A stretch of 64,000 nucleotides of DNA from Mycobacteroides sp. LB1 (GTDB taxonomy: Bacteria; Actinomycetota; Actinomycetes; Mycobacteriales; Mycobacteriaceae). Made by a program: the position numbers and the translations under genes. Position 1 is the first letter of the stretch. The number at the start of each line of letters is the position of its first letter. Below, piece by piece: positions 9,444 to 18,734 of this stretch. The notes beneath the pieces are model-generated. The model searched no databases, was not told the origin of the DNA, and worked only from the letters and a program-made list of their open reading frames with translations. The DNA lies in the NCBI RefSeq assembly GCF_013449725.1, contig NZ_JACCFF010000001.1:1302001-1366000 (forward strand), read 5' to 3'.

Positions 9444-9908
9444 ATGGCGATCCGCCAAGACATCATCGGAACTCACTACCGCTACCCCGATTACTTCGAG
9501 GTGGGCCGCGAGAAGATGCGTGAGTTCGCAGCGGCCATCAAGGACGACTGCGAGGAGAACTCCGGAGTCGTCGCCCCCGTCACCTTTCTGGCCGTCGCGG
9601 GCCGGCGCGTGCAGCTGAAGATCTTCACCGAGATGGATCTGCCCATCAACCTGGCCCGGGTGCTGCACCGCGACCAGAAGCTCAAGTTCCACCGCCCCAT
9701 CAAGGCGGGCGATCGGCTGTACTTCGACAGCTACCTGGACAACGTGCTGGAGTCGCACGGCATGGTGACCGCCGAGGTGCGCGCCGAGGTCACCGACGCC
9801 CACGGGGAGCCGGTCGCGACGAGCATCGTCACCATGATCGGCGAAGCGCAGGGGCACGAGAACTCCGACTCGGTCACCGCCAACATCGCCTCGCATCGCA
9901 AGGACTAG
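9444..9908 (+). CDS. MaoC-like (FAS1-type) dehydratase, HadA-like
   Basis: This 154-residue hot-dog-fold protein has the N-terminal MaoC dehydratase signature: [22 protein letters not shown], then VAPVTFLAV, and [24 protein letters not shown] as the central strand set. This is the family of the (3R)-hydroxyacyl-ACP dehydratase subunit HadA and of M. tuberculosis Rv0504c, which lies beside serB1. Such subunits usually need a partner carrying the catalytic Asp/His, and none is adjacent. Its stop overlaps that of the convergent AraC gene by 4 bp (CTAG). Confidence 0.85.
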   Translation: MAIRQDIIGTHYRYPDYFEVGREKMREFAAAIKDDCEENSGVVAPVTFLAVAGRRVQLKIFTEMDLPINLARVLHRDQKLKFHRPIKAGDRLYFDSYLDNVLESHGMVTAEVRAEVTDAHGEPVATSIVTMIGEAQGHENSDSVTANIASHRKD

Positions 9909-10909
9909 AAGCGTCTCCGACTTAACCGGTAAGCGCTTGGGGTGGTTCCGAACCAACGCTTGCAACTTCGGGTGAACACACTTTGTTCGGCGTAGCCGAG
10001 CTGCCTGCTGACATGATCGAGGCTCAGATCGGTGTCGGAAAGCAATCGCTCGGCAGCTTCCTGACGGGTTTGGTCGACTAGCTCGGCGAAGGTGGCGTTC
10101 TCGGCACCAAGCCGTCGTTGCAGTGCCTTTGGGTGCAGACCGAGGTGTAATGCGATGTCCCCCAACCCGATCGCCCCCGTAGGAAGCAGCTGGCGGATGA
10201 GGATACGGGCCAACTGACTGGAATCTGGCGTGCGCTTGGCCAGGGTGCCCGTCAAGTAGTCGACGGCGGTCTGGTGCGTAAGAAGGTCTTTGGGCAGTGA
10301 CTTCTGCAAATCGGTGGCGCGCAGGGTGAATCCGCCAACGGGTTCGCAGAAGAACGGCGGGCAGCCGAAGTAACGCTGATACGCCGACGCTGTGGTGAGG
10401 GCTTGGTGCGGCAGATGAACGGAAACAGGCCGGTAGCTGCTGCCCAGGAAGTGATACAACACCCGCAGCGTGACACCCAAGGACAGCTCCACCGCCTGTG
10501 CCTGCGGAGGCGCGGGGGTGAGCAGAAACTCGAACTCGAAACGAGCCAGCGTCGGGTCGAGATGGTCGGTGACCCGGGCGCTGATGACCGGACAGTAAGC
10601 GCCCATGAACTTCTCCAGGATGGCGAATGCGTCGGCGACGGTCGCGGCCGTGCGCGCGGCCAAACCAACCGGTCCCAGAATTTCGATGCCCTGCCGCCGG
10701 GCCAGTTGGCGCCCGAAGTCAGGCGCATTCAGAGCCACCGCGGTGTCCTCCAGCGCACGGGCACTGTTGGGTAAGGAGATGAACCGCTCGTATGAGCCGG
10801 CGTCGGCGACCGAAACCCGAGCCGCGGCAAGCAGTTTACTGCCGTCGCCGCCGAGTTCGGCCACTAATTGGTGGTAATTGGTCAGCGCCGAGCCCCGGAT
10901 CACCGACAT
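9905..10909 (-). CDS. AraC-family transcriptional regulator (OruR/ArgR-like)
   Basis: At 334 residues it has an N-terminal arabinose-binding-type domain (PF12625-like, residues 1-220) and a C-terminal AraC double HTH (about 240-334, ending with [19 protein letters not shown] then TTPSAYR). The frame reaches 10963, but MSVIRGSAL at 10909 matches the usual start of this subfamily. An inverted repeat (10929-10950) would otherwise lie within the coding region. It is divergent from the DUF1254 lipoprotein gene and probably controls it. The effector is unknown. Confidence 0.85.
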   Translation of the reverse strand: MSVIRGSALTNYHQLVAELGGDGSKLLAAARVSVADAGSYERFISLPNSARALEDTAVALNAPDFGRQLARRQGIEILGPVGLAARTAATVADAFAILEKFMGAYCPVISARVTDHLDPTLARFEFEFLLTPAPPQAQAVELSLGVTLRVLYHFLGSSYRPVSVHLPHQALTTASAYQRYFGCPPFFCEPVGGFTLRATDLQKSLPKDLLTHQTAVDYLTGTLAKRTPDSSQLARILIRQLLPTGAIGLGDIALHLGLHPKALQRRLGAENATFAELVDQTRQEAAERLLSDTDLSLDHVSRQLGYAEQSVFTRSCKRWFGTTPSAYRLSRRRF

Positions 10910-10928
10910 GTCCCAAACTGTCAAATAT

Positions 10929-10950
10929 TTGTCTTCCATTGTCAAGACAA
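10929..10950. promoter_or_regulatory. Inverted repeat in the AraC / DUF1254 divergent promoter region
   Basis: TTGTCTT and AAGACAA are separated by 8 bp. The repeat lies 20 bp upstream of the chosen AraC start and about 70 bp upstream of the lipoprotein GTG, suiting a shared operator. AraC proteins more often bind direct repeats, so another factor is possible. Confidence 0.4.
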
Positions 10951-11018
10951 GCAGGTGGAGCATGCTGCACGATCAACGTTCGGCGATCAAGATCGTCGTA
11001 TCCAGAAAGGGTGGGCGC

Positions 11019-12452
11019 GTGAAGATTTGGTGTACGCAGTGGACCAAACTGTTGGTCGTGATGAGTACCGTCGCGTTGACGGCGGGACTTGCGGGCTGCT
11101 CGAAAGAATCTGGTTCCCAGAAGCTTTCCGCCGATGAAGCCAAGGCCATCGCCATGGATGCGTACGTCTACGGCTATCCGCTCGTCACGGTGGAGATGAC
11201 GCGGCGAGTGATGACCAACGTGGCCAAGCCCGAGGCCATGCGCGCGCCGATGGGACAGCTCGTGCGGCTGGGCGAGTATCCCGACGCGGCCTTCCGCGAT
11301 GTCACGACACCCAACGCGGATACCTTGTACACCAACGCTTTTATCGATGTCGGCAAGGAACCGTACGTCCTGAGCCTCCCCGAGGCCGACGGTCGCTATT
11401 ACCTGTTCCCGATGCTGGACGGGTGGACCGATGTTTTCGAGGTTCCCGGCGAGCGCACGACTGGTACCGGGCCGCAGACCTACGCCATTACCGGTCCAGG
11501 CTGGAAAGGCGCACTGCCCCAGGGGGTAAAGGAGTACAAGTCCCCGACATCCATCGTGTGGCTGATCGGCCGCACCTACTGCACGGGCACCCCGGAGGAC
11601 TACGCTGCCGTTCACAAGCTGCAGGACGAGACCACGCTGGTGCCGCTCAGCTCGTACGGCAAGCCGTACACCCCGCCCGCGAGCACGGTGGACTCGAGCA
11701 TTGACATGAAAACCCCTGTCCGCGATCAGGTAAACAATCTGAGCATCAAGGTGTACTTCGATCTGCTGGCAACCCTGATGAAGGACAATCCGCCCGCCGA
11801 GGCCGATAAGCCCATGGTGGACAAGATGGCCAAGATCGGCATAGAGGCCGGGAAGCCCTTCGATATCGACAAGCTCAGTGCCGACACCGTGAGCGCGCTG
11901 CAGTCGGTGCCCAAGGAAGCCGTCGAGAAGATCCTGGGCCACCTCAAGGAGGCCAGCCAGGACATCAACGGCTGGCAATTCACCACGAAGATGGGTCTCT
12001 ACGGCACGGATTACCTGCAGCGCGCCACCATTGCGGCGCTCGGGTTGGGCGCCAACCTCCCTCAGGATGCCGTCTACCCCATGTCCGGGGCCGACGGCAC
12101 TGGTCAGCCCTATGACGGTGCCAACAAGTATGTGCTGCGTTTCGCCAAGGATCAGTTGCCGCCCGCCGAGGGATTCTGGTCGTTGACGATGTACGACGAG
12201 GGCATGTACTTCGTGGCCAATCCCCTGAACCGCTACACGCTGAGTGAGCGCAACAATCTGACCCCCAATCCCGACGGCTCGGTGGATCTCTACCTGCAAC
12301 ACGAGAATCCAGGGCCCGGAAAGGAATCCAACTGGCTGCCCGCACCCGCCGGCAAGTTCAATCTGGTGCTTCGCCTGTACTGGCCCAGGGAAACACCGCC
12401 GTCCATCATCGACGGCACCTGGAAACCGCCAGCCGTTCAGCGCGTCCCGTAA
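11019..12452 (+). CDS. DUF1254/DUF1214 lipoprotein
   Basis: This 477-residue protein starts at GTG 11019, with AGAAAGG 8 bp upstream. The signal peptide ends in the lipobox LAGC, so C27 would be lipidated and the protein tethered outside the membrane. The DUF1254 domain (AYVYGYPLVTVEMTRRVM, then TPNADTLYTNAFID) is followed by a C-terminal DUF1214 domain (FWSLTMYDEGMYFVANPLNRYTL). The biochemical role of this pair is not established. It sits opposite an AraC regulator and ahead of a haemophore-like gene, 16 bp away, so a shared transcript is likely. Confidence 0.88.
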   Translation: MKIWCTQWTKLLVVMSTVALTAGLAGCSKESGSQKLSADEAKAIAMDAYVYGYPLVTVEMTRRVMTNVAKPEAMRAPMGQLVRLGEYPDAAFRDVTTPNADTLYTNAFIDVGKEPYVLSLPEADGRYYLFPMLDGWTDVFEVPGERTTGTGPQTYAITGPGWKGALPQGVKEYKSPTSIVWLIGRTYCTGTPEDYAAVHKLQDETTLVPLSSYGKPYTPPASTVDSSIDMKTPVRDQVNNLSIKVYFDLLATLMKDNPPAEADKPMVDKMAKIGIEAGKPFDIDKLSADTVSALQSVPKEAVEKILGHLKEASQDINGWQFTTKMGLYGTDYLQRATIAALGLGANLPQDAVYPMSGADGTGQPYDGANKYVLRFAKDQLPPAEGFWSLTMYDEGMYFVANPLNRYTLSERNNLTPNPDGSVDLYLQHENPGPGKESNWLPAPAGKFNLVLRLYWPRETPPSIIDGTWKPPAVQRVP

Positions 12453-12468
12453 TAGCAAGGAGTCGACT

Positions 12469-12819
12469 ATGAAACTCATCGCCACAAGCCTGTTTACCGC
12501 TCTCGGTGCCGCGGCGCTCTTCACCGCGGTAGCCGCGAACGCCGAACCGGAGCGGCCAGCCAACTGCACGGCGGCCGACCTTGCCGGAGTCTCGGCGGGC
12601 GTCGCCGCGTCCACCTCGAGCTACCTGTTCACCCATCCGGACGTCAACGAGTTCTTCACCGGTCTGCAGGGGCGTCCACACCCCGAGGTGCAGAGCACGG
12701 TGAAGAGCTACATGGACGCCAACCCGGAGACGGCAGCAGACCTGCGAGGAATCCGGCAGCCGCTCGTCGATCTACGAGACCGCTGCCAGCTGCCCGCCGC
12801 ACCGCAGGTACAGCCGTGA
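12469..12819 (+). CDS. Haemophore-family secreted protein (Rv0203-like)
   Basis: At 116 residues it has a Sec signal peptide (cleavage near ANA, residue 25). The mature all-helical domain is bracketed by two cysteines, C33 and C106, as in the mycobacterial haemophore family. Family features are THPDVNEFF, YMDANPETAADL and QPLVDLRDRC. M. tuberculosis Rv0203 carries haem to MmpL3/MmpL11 proteins; haem binding here is by family only. GGAG lies ahead of ATG. The stop overlaps the next start (GTGA). Confidence 0.85.
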   Translation: MKLIATSLFTALGAAALFTAVAANAEPERPANCTAADLAGVSAGVAASTSSYLFTHPDVNEFFTGLQGRPHPEVQSTVKSYMDANPETAADLRGIRQPLVDLRDRCQLPAAPQVQP

Positions 12820-13094
12820 AGCGCCTGACGGTAGCGGCGCTCGCGCTCATCCTCGCACCGGCCTCCCTTATCGTCATCGCGCCGAGCGGCACCGCCAGCG
12901 CCGACGTCTGCGTGGGAGCCGGACGACGGGTACAGGTCAGCGGCTGCGCCAACGTCGCCGATGCGGTGCAGCCGTACGTACCTCCCCCGGCGTACTACGC
13001 ACCCATGCCGGAAGATCCTCCGCCGCCACCCGGGGTCAACGCCTGCGTGCACTACAACGGCCGCTGGGTGAGCGCTGGAGGCTGCAACCCCTAA
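12816..13094 (+). CDS. Small secreted Cys/Pro-rich protein
   Basis: This 92-residue protein has a signal peptide (cleavage near ASA-DV, residue 30) and four cysteines in the mature part (VCVGAG, SGCAN, NACVHYN, GGCNP), probably two disulfides. A Pro/Tyr-rich linker (PPPAYYAPMPEDPPPPP) lies between the pairs. GTG start overlaps the haemophore stop by 4 bp, implying coupled translation. The paired GRR/GRWVSxxGC halves look like a small internal duplication. Function unknown. Confidence 0.7.
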   Translation: MKRLTVAALALILAPASLIVIAPSGTASADVCVGAGRRVQVSGCANVADAVQPYVPPPAYYAPMPEDPPPPPGVNACVHYNGRWVSAGGCNP

Positions 13095-13110
13095 CCGTCC
13101 TGGGCAGCCC

Positions 13111-13350
13111 CTAGCTGTCCGTTTTGATGCCGGCGATGTACTCGACGAGGGCCGAGTGCAGCCGGTGCTGGCCGAAACCGGCCGCCGGATCAGGCCGCCA
13201 GAAAATCGGCAGTTCGTTCTTTTCAGCCGCGTGGTGGCACTTGATCAGCAGCTCGTCATTCAATGGTTCGACAGCCTGGTGACTCAATGCTGATTTGAGT
13301 TCCTTGGGCAAAGCCTTCCAAATTGCTTCCGGATTCAGATCCGCGCTCAC
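13111..13350 (-). CDS. Small hypothetical protein
   Basis: This 79-residue soluble protein is mostly helical, with no signal or membrane segment: NPEAIWKALPKELKSALS, then HHAAEKNELPIFWRPDP, then a final helix. I do not recognise the family. It is convergent with the secreted-protein gene and its stop lies 17 bp from that of the neighbour. Confidence 0.5.
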   Translation of the reverse strand: MSADLNPEAIWKALPKELKSALSHQAVEPLNDELLIKCHHAAEKNELPIFWRPDPAAGFGQHRLHSALVEYIAGIKTDS

Positions 13351-13453
13351 TCAGTACCTCTCACTCTTGCCCCGGGCGCTGACCAGCACCCGGAAGTCGT
13401 TATCCCCGAGCAGAAATCTCCGTTGCGCTGGCTGCTGGAAGCCGCGGGCATGA

Positions 13454-14062
13454 TCACTGCGCCTGCGCACTAATGCCCGCTCCAGCCAGACTCACCTGTG
13501 TGCCAGTGTCAGTCAGCGAGTCGCGCAGGATAATCGCCGACGGCTCGGCTCCAGCGGGAACGTCGAACGCTATGGACGCAACAACGCTGTCGCCCGGACC
13601 GAGATCCGCGCCGAGCAGGGGCAGTGAAGCTTCCCGGTCTGCGCCAAAGGTTTGATCGCCCACAACAAGTTGCTGCATTGCCGGCTCAAACCTCTCGCCG
13701 TCGGCACCGTCATTGACTACACGCACACCGACCAGAACATGGCCGACCTGCACAGTCTGGGGCAGTCGAGGATCGCCCAAAGCGTCAGACACCGTCACCT
13801 CAGTCACAGCGATGGCTAACTGGCCTGACCGCGCCTCGCGGCCCAGGTCTGCCCGGCCCTCGGGTTCAACCGGGGCAACATCAGGAACGAGTGCCGACCG
13901 AGGGTATCGAGGGTTCCTGCCGTCTTCAATACCGGCCAACGTGGCAATAACAAGAAAGATGGCGATAACGCCGCCAAAAATCATCGGTGCAGCAGGGAAA
14001 TTGCTGCTCAAATGATGGCGGGCGGCGACACCATTCTGGCCCTCCAGCGAAGGTTGAGTCAC
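13454..14062 (-). CDS. Membrane-anchored DUF4352-like protein
   Basis: At 202 residues it has one N-terminal helix (about 25-43) and an extracellular beta-sandwich-like domain. The pattern is that of DUF4352/telokin-like secreted proteins: AIAVTEVTVSD, VQVGHVLVGVRVVNDGA, and a final SIAFDVPAGAEPSAIILRDS. These domains usually bind partners rather than catalyse. Codon use looks somewhat less GC-biased than in the flanking hem genes, and it is followed by a 358-bp empty stretch, so the locus may be recently acquired. Function unknown. Confidence 0.6.
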   Translation of the reverse strand: MTQPSLEGQNGVAARHHLSSNFPAAPMIFGGVIAIFLVIATLAGIEDGRNPRYPRSALVPDVAPVEPEGRADLGREARSGQLAIAVTEVTVSDALGDPRLPQTVQVGHVLVGVRVVNDGADGERFEPAMQQLVVGDQTFGADREASLPLLGADLGPGDSVVASIAFDVPAGAEPSAIILRDSLTDTGTQVSLAGAGISAQAQ

Positions 14063-14420
14063 AGCATAAGTCCTTTACTCGGGGTAGCGGCGCAACAGCT
14101 GAAACACCCGCTGTGTTGATGACAGGCTAATAGTACGCAGGGTCTATCGGCATCGCAGAACGTTCGTTACCGGACGACAGCCGGCCGCTGCGAGGAAATA
14201 CTGATAGCTCTCAACGCCAAACACCGTCAAGCTTTGCTGATTCAGGGATTTCCGCTGGTACAGGAGCCGAAAGCAGAGACGATGGCGACGGGCGACCGAT
14301 GAGGACGCCTAGGTTGGGCAACCAGTTTGCCGCTGAAAGTCCACCGGCACACGGAGATGTAGGCAGCGAAGACGGGGTTGGTGCGGCCGGTTACCTGGTC
14401 CGTCCACACCGAAGTCGTGT
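14063..14420. other. Non-coding stretch, no supported gene
   Basis: These 358 bp lie between the 14421-15350 nitronate monooxygenase gene and the 13454-14062 membrane-protein gene. I see no ORF with plausible codon use, no tRNA-like fold and no clear repeat. A short open frame at 14299-14529 overlaps the monooxygenase 3' end in antisense and is not supported. The promoter of the 13454-14062 gene must lie here, but no -35/-10 pair stands out. Confidence 0.5.
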
Positions 14421-15350
14421 TCAGCCGTACTGGGCGGCGAGCTTACCGATCACTCCGGTGAACTCCTCCATGGTGGCGTCAAGGATGTCCTTGACGGACT
14501 CGACCGCACCGATGCGCCCGGCGACCTGACCGCCGAGCGGTATGAAAGTGTCCATATCGCCCCCGAAGTAGAGGTCCAGCGGATTCCCCGTTTCCATGAG
14601 CGACACCAGATCTTGTCGTTCCATCTCCTCGGTGCGCGCGCTGCGCAGCGCGCGCAGGCCCGGCTTGGTCAACCGGTTGAGCAGCACGGTGTCGGTCTCT
14701 CGGGCGGCGACCACCGCTGCCTTCCAGTTGCCGTGGATGGGCGACTCGGCGGCCGACATCATTCGGGTGCCCATCTGCACGCCCTCGGCACCGAGCGCGA
14801 ACACCGCAGCCATCGATGCGCCGTCGCAGATGCCTCCGGCGGCGATGATCGGGACGTCGACCTGAGACCGCACGAGTGGCAGCAGCACCATGGTGGAGGC
14901 ACCCTTCGGGTCTTTGAAACCACCGCCCTCGACACCTTCCACCACCAGGCCGTCGACTCCGGCGTCGACGGCCTTGAGCGCCGCGGCCAACGTCGGGACC
15001 ACATGAAAGACGGTGAGCCCATTGCCTTTCAGGATGCTGGTGTACTTGTTCGGATCCCCCGCGCTGGTAGTCACGAACGTCACACCCTGATCGATGACGA
15101 ACTGCGCGATGGTCGGATCACGCACGAATGCCTGGGCGATGTTAACCCCGAACGGCTTGTCGGTGAGCTCGCGCATGGCGCGGATCTCGCCCTTGATGGC
15201 ATCGAGCTCGCCGGAGCTGGTCTCGATGATGCCAAGCCCGCCCGCGTTGCACACCGCGCTTGCGAGCTGTGATCGCGCGATCCATCCCATCGGAGCCTGC
15301 ACGATCGGCCGCTCGACACCCAACAGTTCCGTCAGCCGGTTTGTGATCAC
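14421..15350 (-). CDS. Nitronate monooxygenase family FMN enzyme
   Basis: This 309-residue FMN-dependent TIM barrel starts with GVERPIVQAPMGWIA. It has the family elements GGLGIIETSSG, VEGVEGGGFKDPKG, IIAAGGICDGASMAAVFALGAEGVQMGTR (phosphate grip) and SAAESPIHGNWK. Family members oxidise alkyl nitronates; some actinobacterial paralogues have other substrates, so the exact reaction is open. It lies on the same strand as, and 67 bp downstream of, the TetR gene at 15418, so the two may be co-transcribed. Confidence 0.88.
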   Translation of the reverse strand: MITNRLTELLGVERPIVQAPMGWIARSQLASAVCNAGGLGIIETSSGELDAIKGEIRAMRELTDKPFGVNIAQAFVRDPTIAQFVIDQGVTFVTTSAGDPNKYTSILKGNGLTVFHVVPTLAAALKAVDAGVDGLVVEGVEGGGFKDPKGASTMVLLPLVRSQVDVPIIAAGGICDGASMAAVFALGAEGVQMGTRMMSAAESPIHGNWKAAVVAARETDTVLLNRLTKPGLRALRSARTEEMERQDLVSLMETGNPLDLYFGGDMDTFIPLGGQVAGRIGAVESVKDILDATMEEFTGVIGKLAAQYG

Positions 15351-15417
15351 CCAAGGAAACCTACGCCGCCAGATAAGCCGATCACGGATTCCAACTGCAG
15401 GGTCGCGGAAACACCCT

Positions 15418-16050
15418 TCACAAGACGGGCCCCGGTGAGTTGGCGAAAAAAAGACTAGGAATGGGAATCATGGTGACGGCTCGTTGGATGAGTGATTCCT
15501 TGCTGACGCCCGCTGGACGTTCTATCGCGATACGGAGCGCCAGGTGCAGCATCGTTCCCATACCAAGGTAGAGGATTTCGTCGACATCTTGGTCGGTGAG
15601 ATCAGGCTCGCGTTGCATCAGTGCGTATCGCGCAAGGTGATGGAGCTGCTTTTCGATTCCGGGCACTATGTTGGCGTAAATGCCCAGCGGCACGTCGTTG
15701 ATCATTGCGGTCAACACTGCGCCGTGGCTTTCTATAGCGTTGACGAGGGCGGTGAGGATGTGCTCGGCGCCGACGCTGGTTTCCATTGACAGCGCCTCCC
15801 CGATAGCGATCACCAAGTCGCGCATCGCAGCATCTTCGGCCCTGGTGCGCAGTGCGAGGATGACCGCGTCCTTGTCCGTGAAGTACCGGTAGACCGTTCC
15901 GATGCTCACATGCGCGTGCTTGGCAATCTTGTTAGTGGACGTTTCGCGGTATCCAAGTTCTCCCAGAAGTTGAGCTGCTGAGTTCAGGATCGCCTCGATG
16001 GTTTCCTGGGAGCGCTTCTGCACTGGTTGGCGCCGCCGTGACATGGACAT
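15418..16050 (-). CDS. TetR-family regulator
   Basis: At 210 residues the N-terminal HTH (residues 16-62) has the typical TSTNKIAKHAHVSIGTVYRYFTDKDA recognition helix region, followed by an all-helical ligand domain. Met3 is an equally good start. It is divergent from the MpaB/Lcp-type oxygenase gene, with an inverted repeat (16087-16116) between them, the usual setting for a local repressor. The ligand is unknown. Confidence 0.85.
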   Translation of the reverse strand: MSMSRRRQPVQKRSQETIEAILNSAAQLLGELGYRETSTNKIAKHAHVSIGTVYRYFTDKDAVILALRTRAEDAAMRDLVIAIGEALSMETSVGAEHILTALVNAIESHGAVLTAMINDVPLGIYANIVPGIEKQLHHLARYALMQREPDLTDQDVDEILYLGMGTMLHLALRIAIERPAGVSKESLIQRAVTMIPIPSLFFANSPGPVL

Positions 16051-16086
16051 TTCCCCGACTCGTTTAGTCTCCGGACAGGCCGCTAA

Positions 16087-16116
16087 AAGTGAGTAGTAAA
16101 TGAGTACAACTCACTT
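16087..16116. promoter_or_regulatory. Operator candidate between TetR and oxygenase genes
   Basis: AAGTGAGT and ACTCACTT flank a 14-bp centre, with an extra TGAGTAC inside. This long symmetric site in the 181-bp divergent gap is the size expected for a TetR dimer pair. It begins 37 bp upstream of the TetR start. Confidence 0.6.
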
Positions 16117-16231
16117 CTACCCTAGGTCATACGTCATCTGCAGAAGGCAAGAATGCGGTCTCAGCATTCCAGCCAAGCAGATGTTCGGTGCCCTACCGAG
16201 GCAACGTACCTAGACAAGGAGCCGCGGTCTC

Positions 16232-17608
16232 ATGACACAAGGATCCGATTCCGTCAGCTGCGATTACACATATCTACCTGGGATGGCGCTGCGCCCCATA
16301 CCTCCGGCGAAGGCGGAATGGGACCCGATCTGGCGGTATTGCCGAGACTTCCTGTTCAGCGATTGGTTCGAGGTCCAAGACAAGGTGGCCTCCACGCCGC
16401 AGACCCGGCTGTTTGATGACCACATGTGGCAGGGCGATGAGCCGATGGATGCGGTGGTGGCCTCATTCCAGCGGATCGGGACGAGTGAAGGGCGGGCACT
16501 TTTTGAGCAGGCATTGCGATCGGGCGTTGACTCACTAAATGATCCTCCCGAGGAGCTGTTGCGCCTGTTCAAGGAGATGGAGCAGCTCCCAGAGTGGTTT
16601 GACCCGGTGAAAGCTGAACGGGGGCGCCAGCGGATGCTGGCGGTCTCGCTACCCGCGCAAGTCGGGACATTGGTGTTCGGACTATTCGACACAGTGCTGA
16701 ACACGGACGTATCCCTGGCGACCGGGGCGAGTGGAAGGTTCCGTTACGACGGAGCAAACCGCACTGCAGAGACCATGTTCATCGTCTCCGAGGCGTACCG
16801 CGGAGCGGTACTGCCGGGCGGCGAAGGGTACCGGCTGGCGCTGCGGGTCCGGTTGATGCACGCCTTCGCCCGGCACGGACTCCGGAAAGCCTGGGGTGAT
16901 GAGCACTATCGCGAACACGGCAACCCGATATCCAACGCGTCGTTGTGCGGTTTCTGGGAAGCGGCCTCAGCTGGGGTGCTGATCGATCACGCGATGGGCC
17001 GCACCTGCACCGCAAACGAGTACGACGATGTCTGGCATTACTTTTCGTACTGGTCATACTTGTTCGGGGTAAGCGAGCCGTTGCTCCCAGAGAACGGCAT
17101 GGCGGCGTTGCGCAATTTTGACTATCTGATGGCGCGGTCGGGCCGTCCAGCGCCGGAGCGCGCGGAACTCATGAATTCGCTAATCACCAATTTTACGAAT
17201 CTCTACGGATTGGAGGCTGCGCGCGGATGGCCATTTAGAGCGGGCCGAACGTTCAGCGCGTACCTGATAGCAGGTCTGGGCGTGCTCATCATGGGGCCTG
17301 AGACCACACGGCTGGCATTCGCCGACACAGCGTTCGAGAATATCGATTTCGCGCGCGCCGGGCGGTGGACACGGCAGATTACGAAAATGGCAGCCTTCAC
17401 AAGCAGCGTTATCGACCACGTTCCCGGAAGCGGCCCGATTCGCCGGCGCATGCATGCTGAGACAGCCCTCTTGGGCAAGCTGATAGAGACGGCCGGACGC
17501 GCTCTTGCGAAGAAGAACAAGCTAAGCCTTGACTACAGCGCCCACGACAACGGCCACACCACGGCGCAGGACTTCCTCCGAAACCGTTCCGCCGCGGCAG
17601 CGCGCTAG
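16232..17608 (+). CDS. MpaB/Lcp-type oxygenase (DUF2236)
   Basis: This 458-residue helical protein of the ER-bound oxygenase/latex-clearing-protein fold carries the family signature RVRLMHAFARH (about residues 206-216), the Arg and His region that lies at the haem in Lcp. PISNASLCGFWEAASAG is the next conserved block. Lcp cleaves polyisoprene with a b-type haem; most actinobacterial paralogues have no known substrate. There is no signal peptide, so it is intracellular, unlike secreted Lcp. AAGGAG lies 10 bp upstream of the ATG. Control by the divergent TetR is likely. Confidence 0.82.
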   Translation: MTQGSDSVSCDYTYLPGMALRPIPPAKAEWDPIWRYCRDFLFSDWFEVQDKVASTPQTRLFDDHMWQGDEPMDAVVASFQRIGTSEGRALFEQALRSGVDSLNDPPEELLRLFKEMEQLPEWFDPVKAERGRQRMLAVSLPAQVGTLVFGLFDTVLNTDVSLATGASGRFRYDGANRTAETMFIVSEAYRGAVLPGGEGYRLALRVRLMHAFARHGLRKAWGDEHYREHGNPISNASLCGFWEAASAGVLIDHAMGRTCTANEYDDVWHYFSYWSYLFGVSEPLLPENGMAALRNFDYLMARSGRPAPERAELMNSLITNFTNLYGLEAARGWPFRAGRTFSAYLIAGLGVLIMGPETTRLAFADTAFENIDFARAGRWTRQITKMAAFTSSVIDHVPGSGPIRRRMHAETALLGKLIETAGRALAKKNKLSLDYSAHDNGHTTAQDFLRNRSAAAAR

Positions 17609-17615
17609 AACCTGT

Positions 17616-17637
17616 ACCTCCCTGTCGGCGCGGGGAG
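17616..17637. terminator. Bidirectional hairpin between convergent genes
   Basis: CCTCCC (17616-17621) pairs with GGGAGG (17632-17637) around a 10-nt loop in the 39-bp gap between the oxygenase and acyltransferase stops. There is no T-run, as is common for mycobacterial hairpin terminators. Confidence 0.4.
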
Positions 17638-17647
17638 GCGAAGCAGC

Positions 17648-18712
17648 TCAGCCGAAGAACATGTTGCGCCGCCCGGCCAGCAGCCGGTACAGCGTCTGCT
17701 GGATGGTCTCGCGCACCTGGTCGGTGACATCGAACGTCACCATCGGGTCGTCGGCGGCCGCGTCCTCATATCCCTGCGTCGGGATGGGCGTGCCGAATTC
17801 GATATGCCACTTGGACGGCAGCGGCACCAGTCCGACGGGTCCGGCCGCCGGGAAAAGGGGGGTCACCGGGAAGTACGGCAGCCCGAACAGCCGGGCGATC
17901 ACCTTGAGGTCGGCGATCATCGGGTAGATCTCCTCCGACCCGACGATCGAGCACGGGATGATCGGCGCCCCGGTACGGATGGCCGCCGACACGAACCCAC
18001 CCCGGCCGAAGCGCTGCAGCTTGTAGCGATCCTTGAACGGCTTGCCCAGGCCCTTGTACCCCTCCGGGAACACGGCTGTCAGCTCGCCCGCGGACAGTAG
18101 CCGGTGCGCGTCGGCGGCGCAGGCCAGCGTATGGCCCGCCTTTCGCGCCAACTGCCCTAGGAACGGTGAATCGAACACCATATCGGCGGCCAGGTTGCGC
18201 AGGTTCCGGTTACCGGGGCAGCGGTCGTGCACGGCCACCGACAGCATCAGCCCATCGAGGGGCAGCACACCCGCATGGTTAGCCACGACCAAGGCTCCAC
18301 CGGTCGCCGGGATGTTCTCCACCCCGGTCACGTCCACCCTGAACCATCGGTTGAACAATGGCCTCAGCAAAGGCAATAACAGTGATTCGTTGAGATGTTC
18401 GTCGAACCCGAAATCGTCGACGGTGTAGTCGCCGCCCACCCGCCTGCGGATGAACTCAGCGACGGCGGCGATGTTGGCCGCAAGCTCGGTCAGCGACTCA
18501 TCGCCGCCCACCTGCGCGTTGCCCTGCGCCGCACGGATCTCATTAAGGTCATGGATCACCGCTGCGGTATCTGTTGCCGACGTATCGTTGGCCAACGATG
18601 ACGGGTGCCGTCGTCCAGCGTCGGCACGCGCCTCGGCTCGGCGAGCGCGTGCAGCATGGCGTTCCGAATTAGCCTGCAGTTGAATGACTTTCGCCTTTGT
18701 CTCACCGGCCAT
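17648..18712 (-). CDS. PlsC-like lysophospholipid acyltransferase
   Basis: This 354-residue protein (from MAGETKAKV) has a charged, helical N-terminal extension (1-100) and then an acyltransferase domain. Motif I is NHAGVLPLD (NHxxxxxD), motif III is FPEGYKG, and motif IV is near TGAPIIPCSIVG. The domain transfers acyl chains to a lyso-lipid or glycerol phosphate at the inner membrane face. M. tuberculosis Rv0502 is the apparent counterpart, with the same epimerase neighbour. An upstream Met at 18727 is possible. It lies 22 bp after the epimerase gene. Confidence 0.85.
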   Translation of the reverse strand: MAGETKAKVIQLQANSERHAARARRAEARADAGRRHPSSLANDTSATDTAAVIHDLNEIRAAQGNAQVGGDESLTELAANIAAVAEFIRRRVGGDYTVDDFGFDEHLNESLLLPLLRPLFNRWFRVDVTGVENIPATGGALVVANHAGVLPLDGLMLSVAVHDRCPGNRNLRNLAADMVFDSPFLGQLARKAGHTLACAADAHRLLSAGELTAVFPEGYKGLGKPFKDRYKLQRFGRGGFVSAAIRTGAPIIPCSIVGSEEIYPMIADLKVIARLFGLPYFPVTPLFPAAGPVGLVPLPSKWHIEFGTPIPTQGYEDAAADDPMVTFDVTDQVRETIQQTLYRLLAGRRNMFFG

Positions 18713-18734
18713 GCTTTTCACCTCCACCCTATTT

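Noticed and set aside
10836..12614. A 592-codon open frame on the minus strand across the DUF1254 lipoprotein gene
   Set aside because: It is the mirror of a real gene in high-GC DNA. Its product has no recognisable domain, whereas the plus-strand frame has a lipobox, both DUF domains and a ribosome site.
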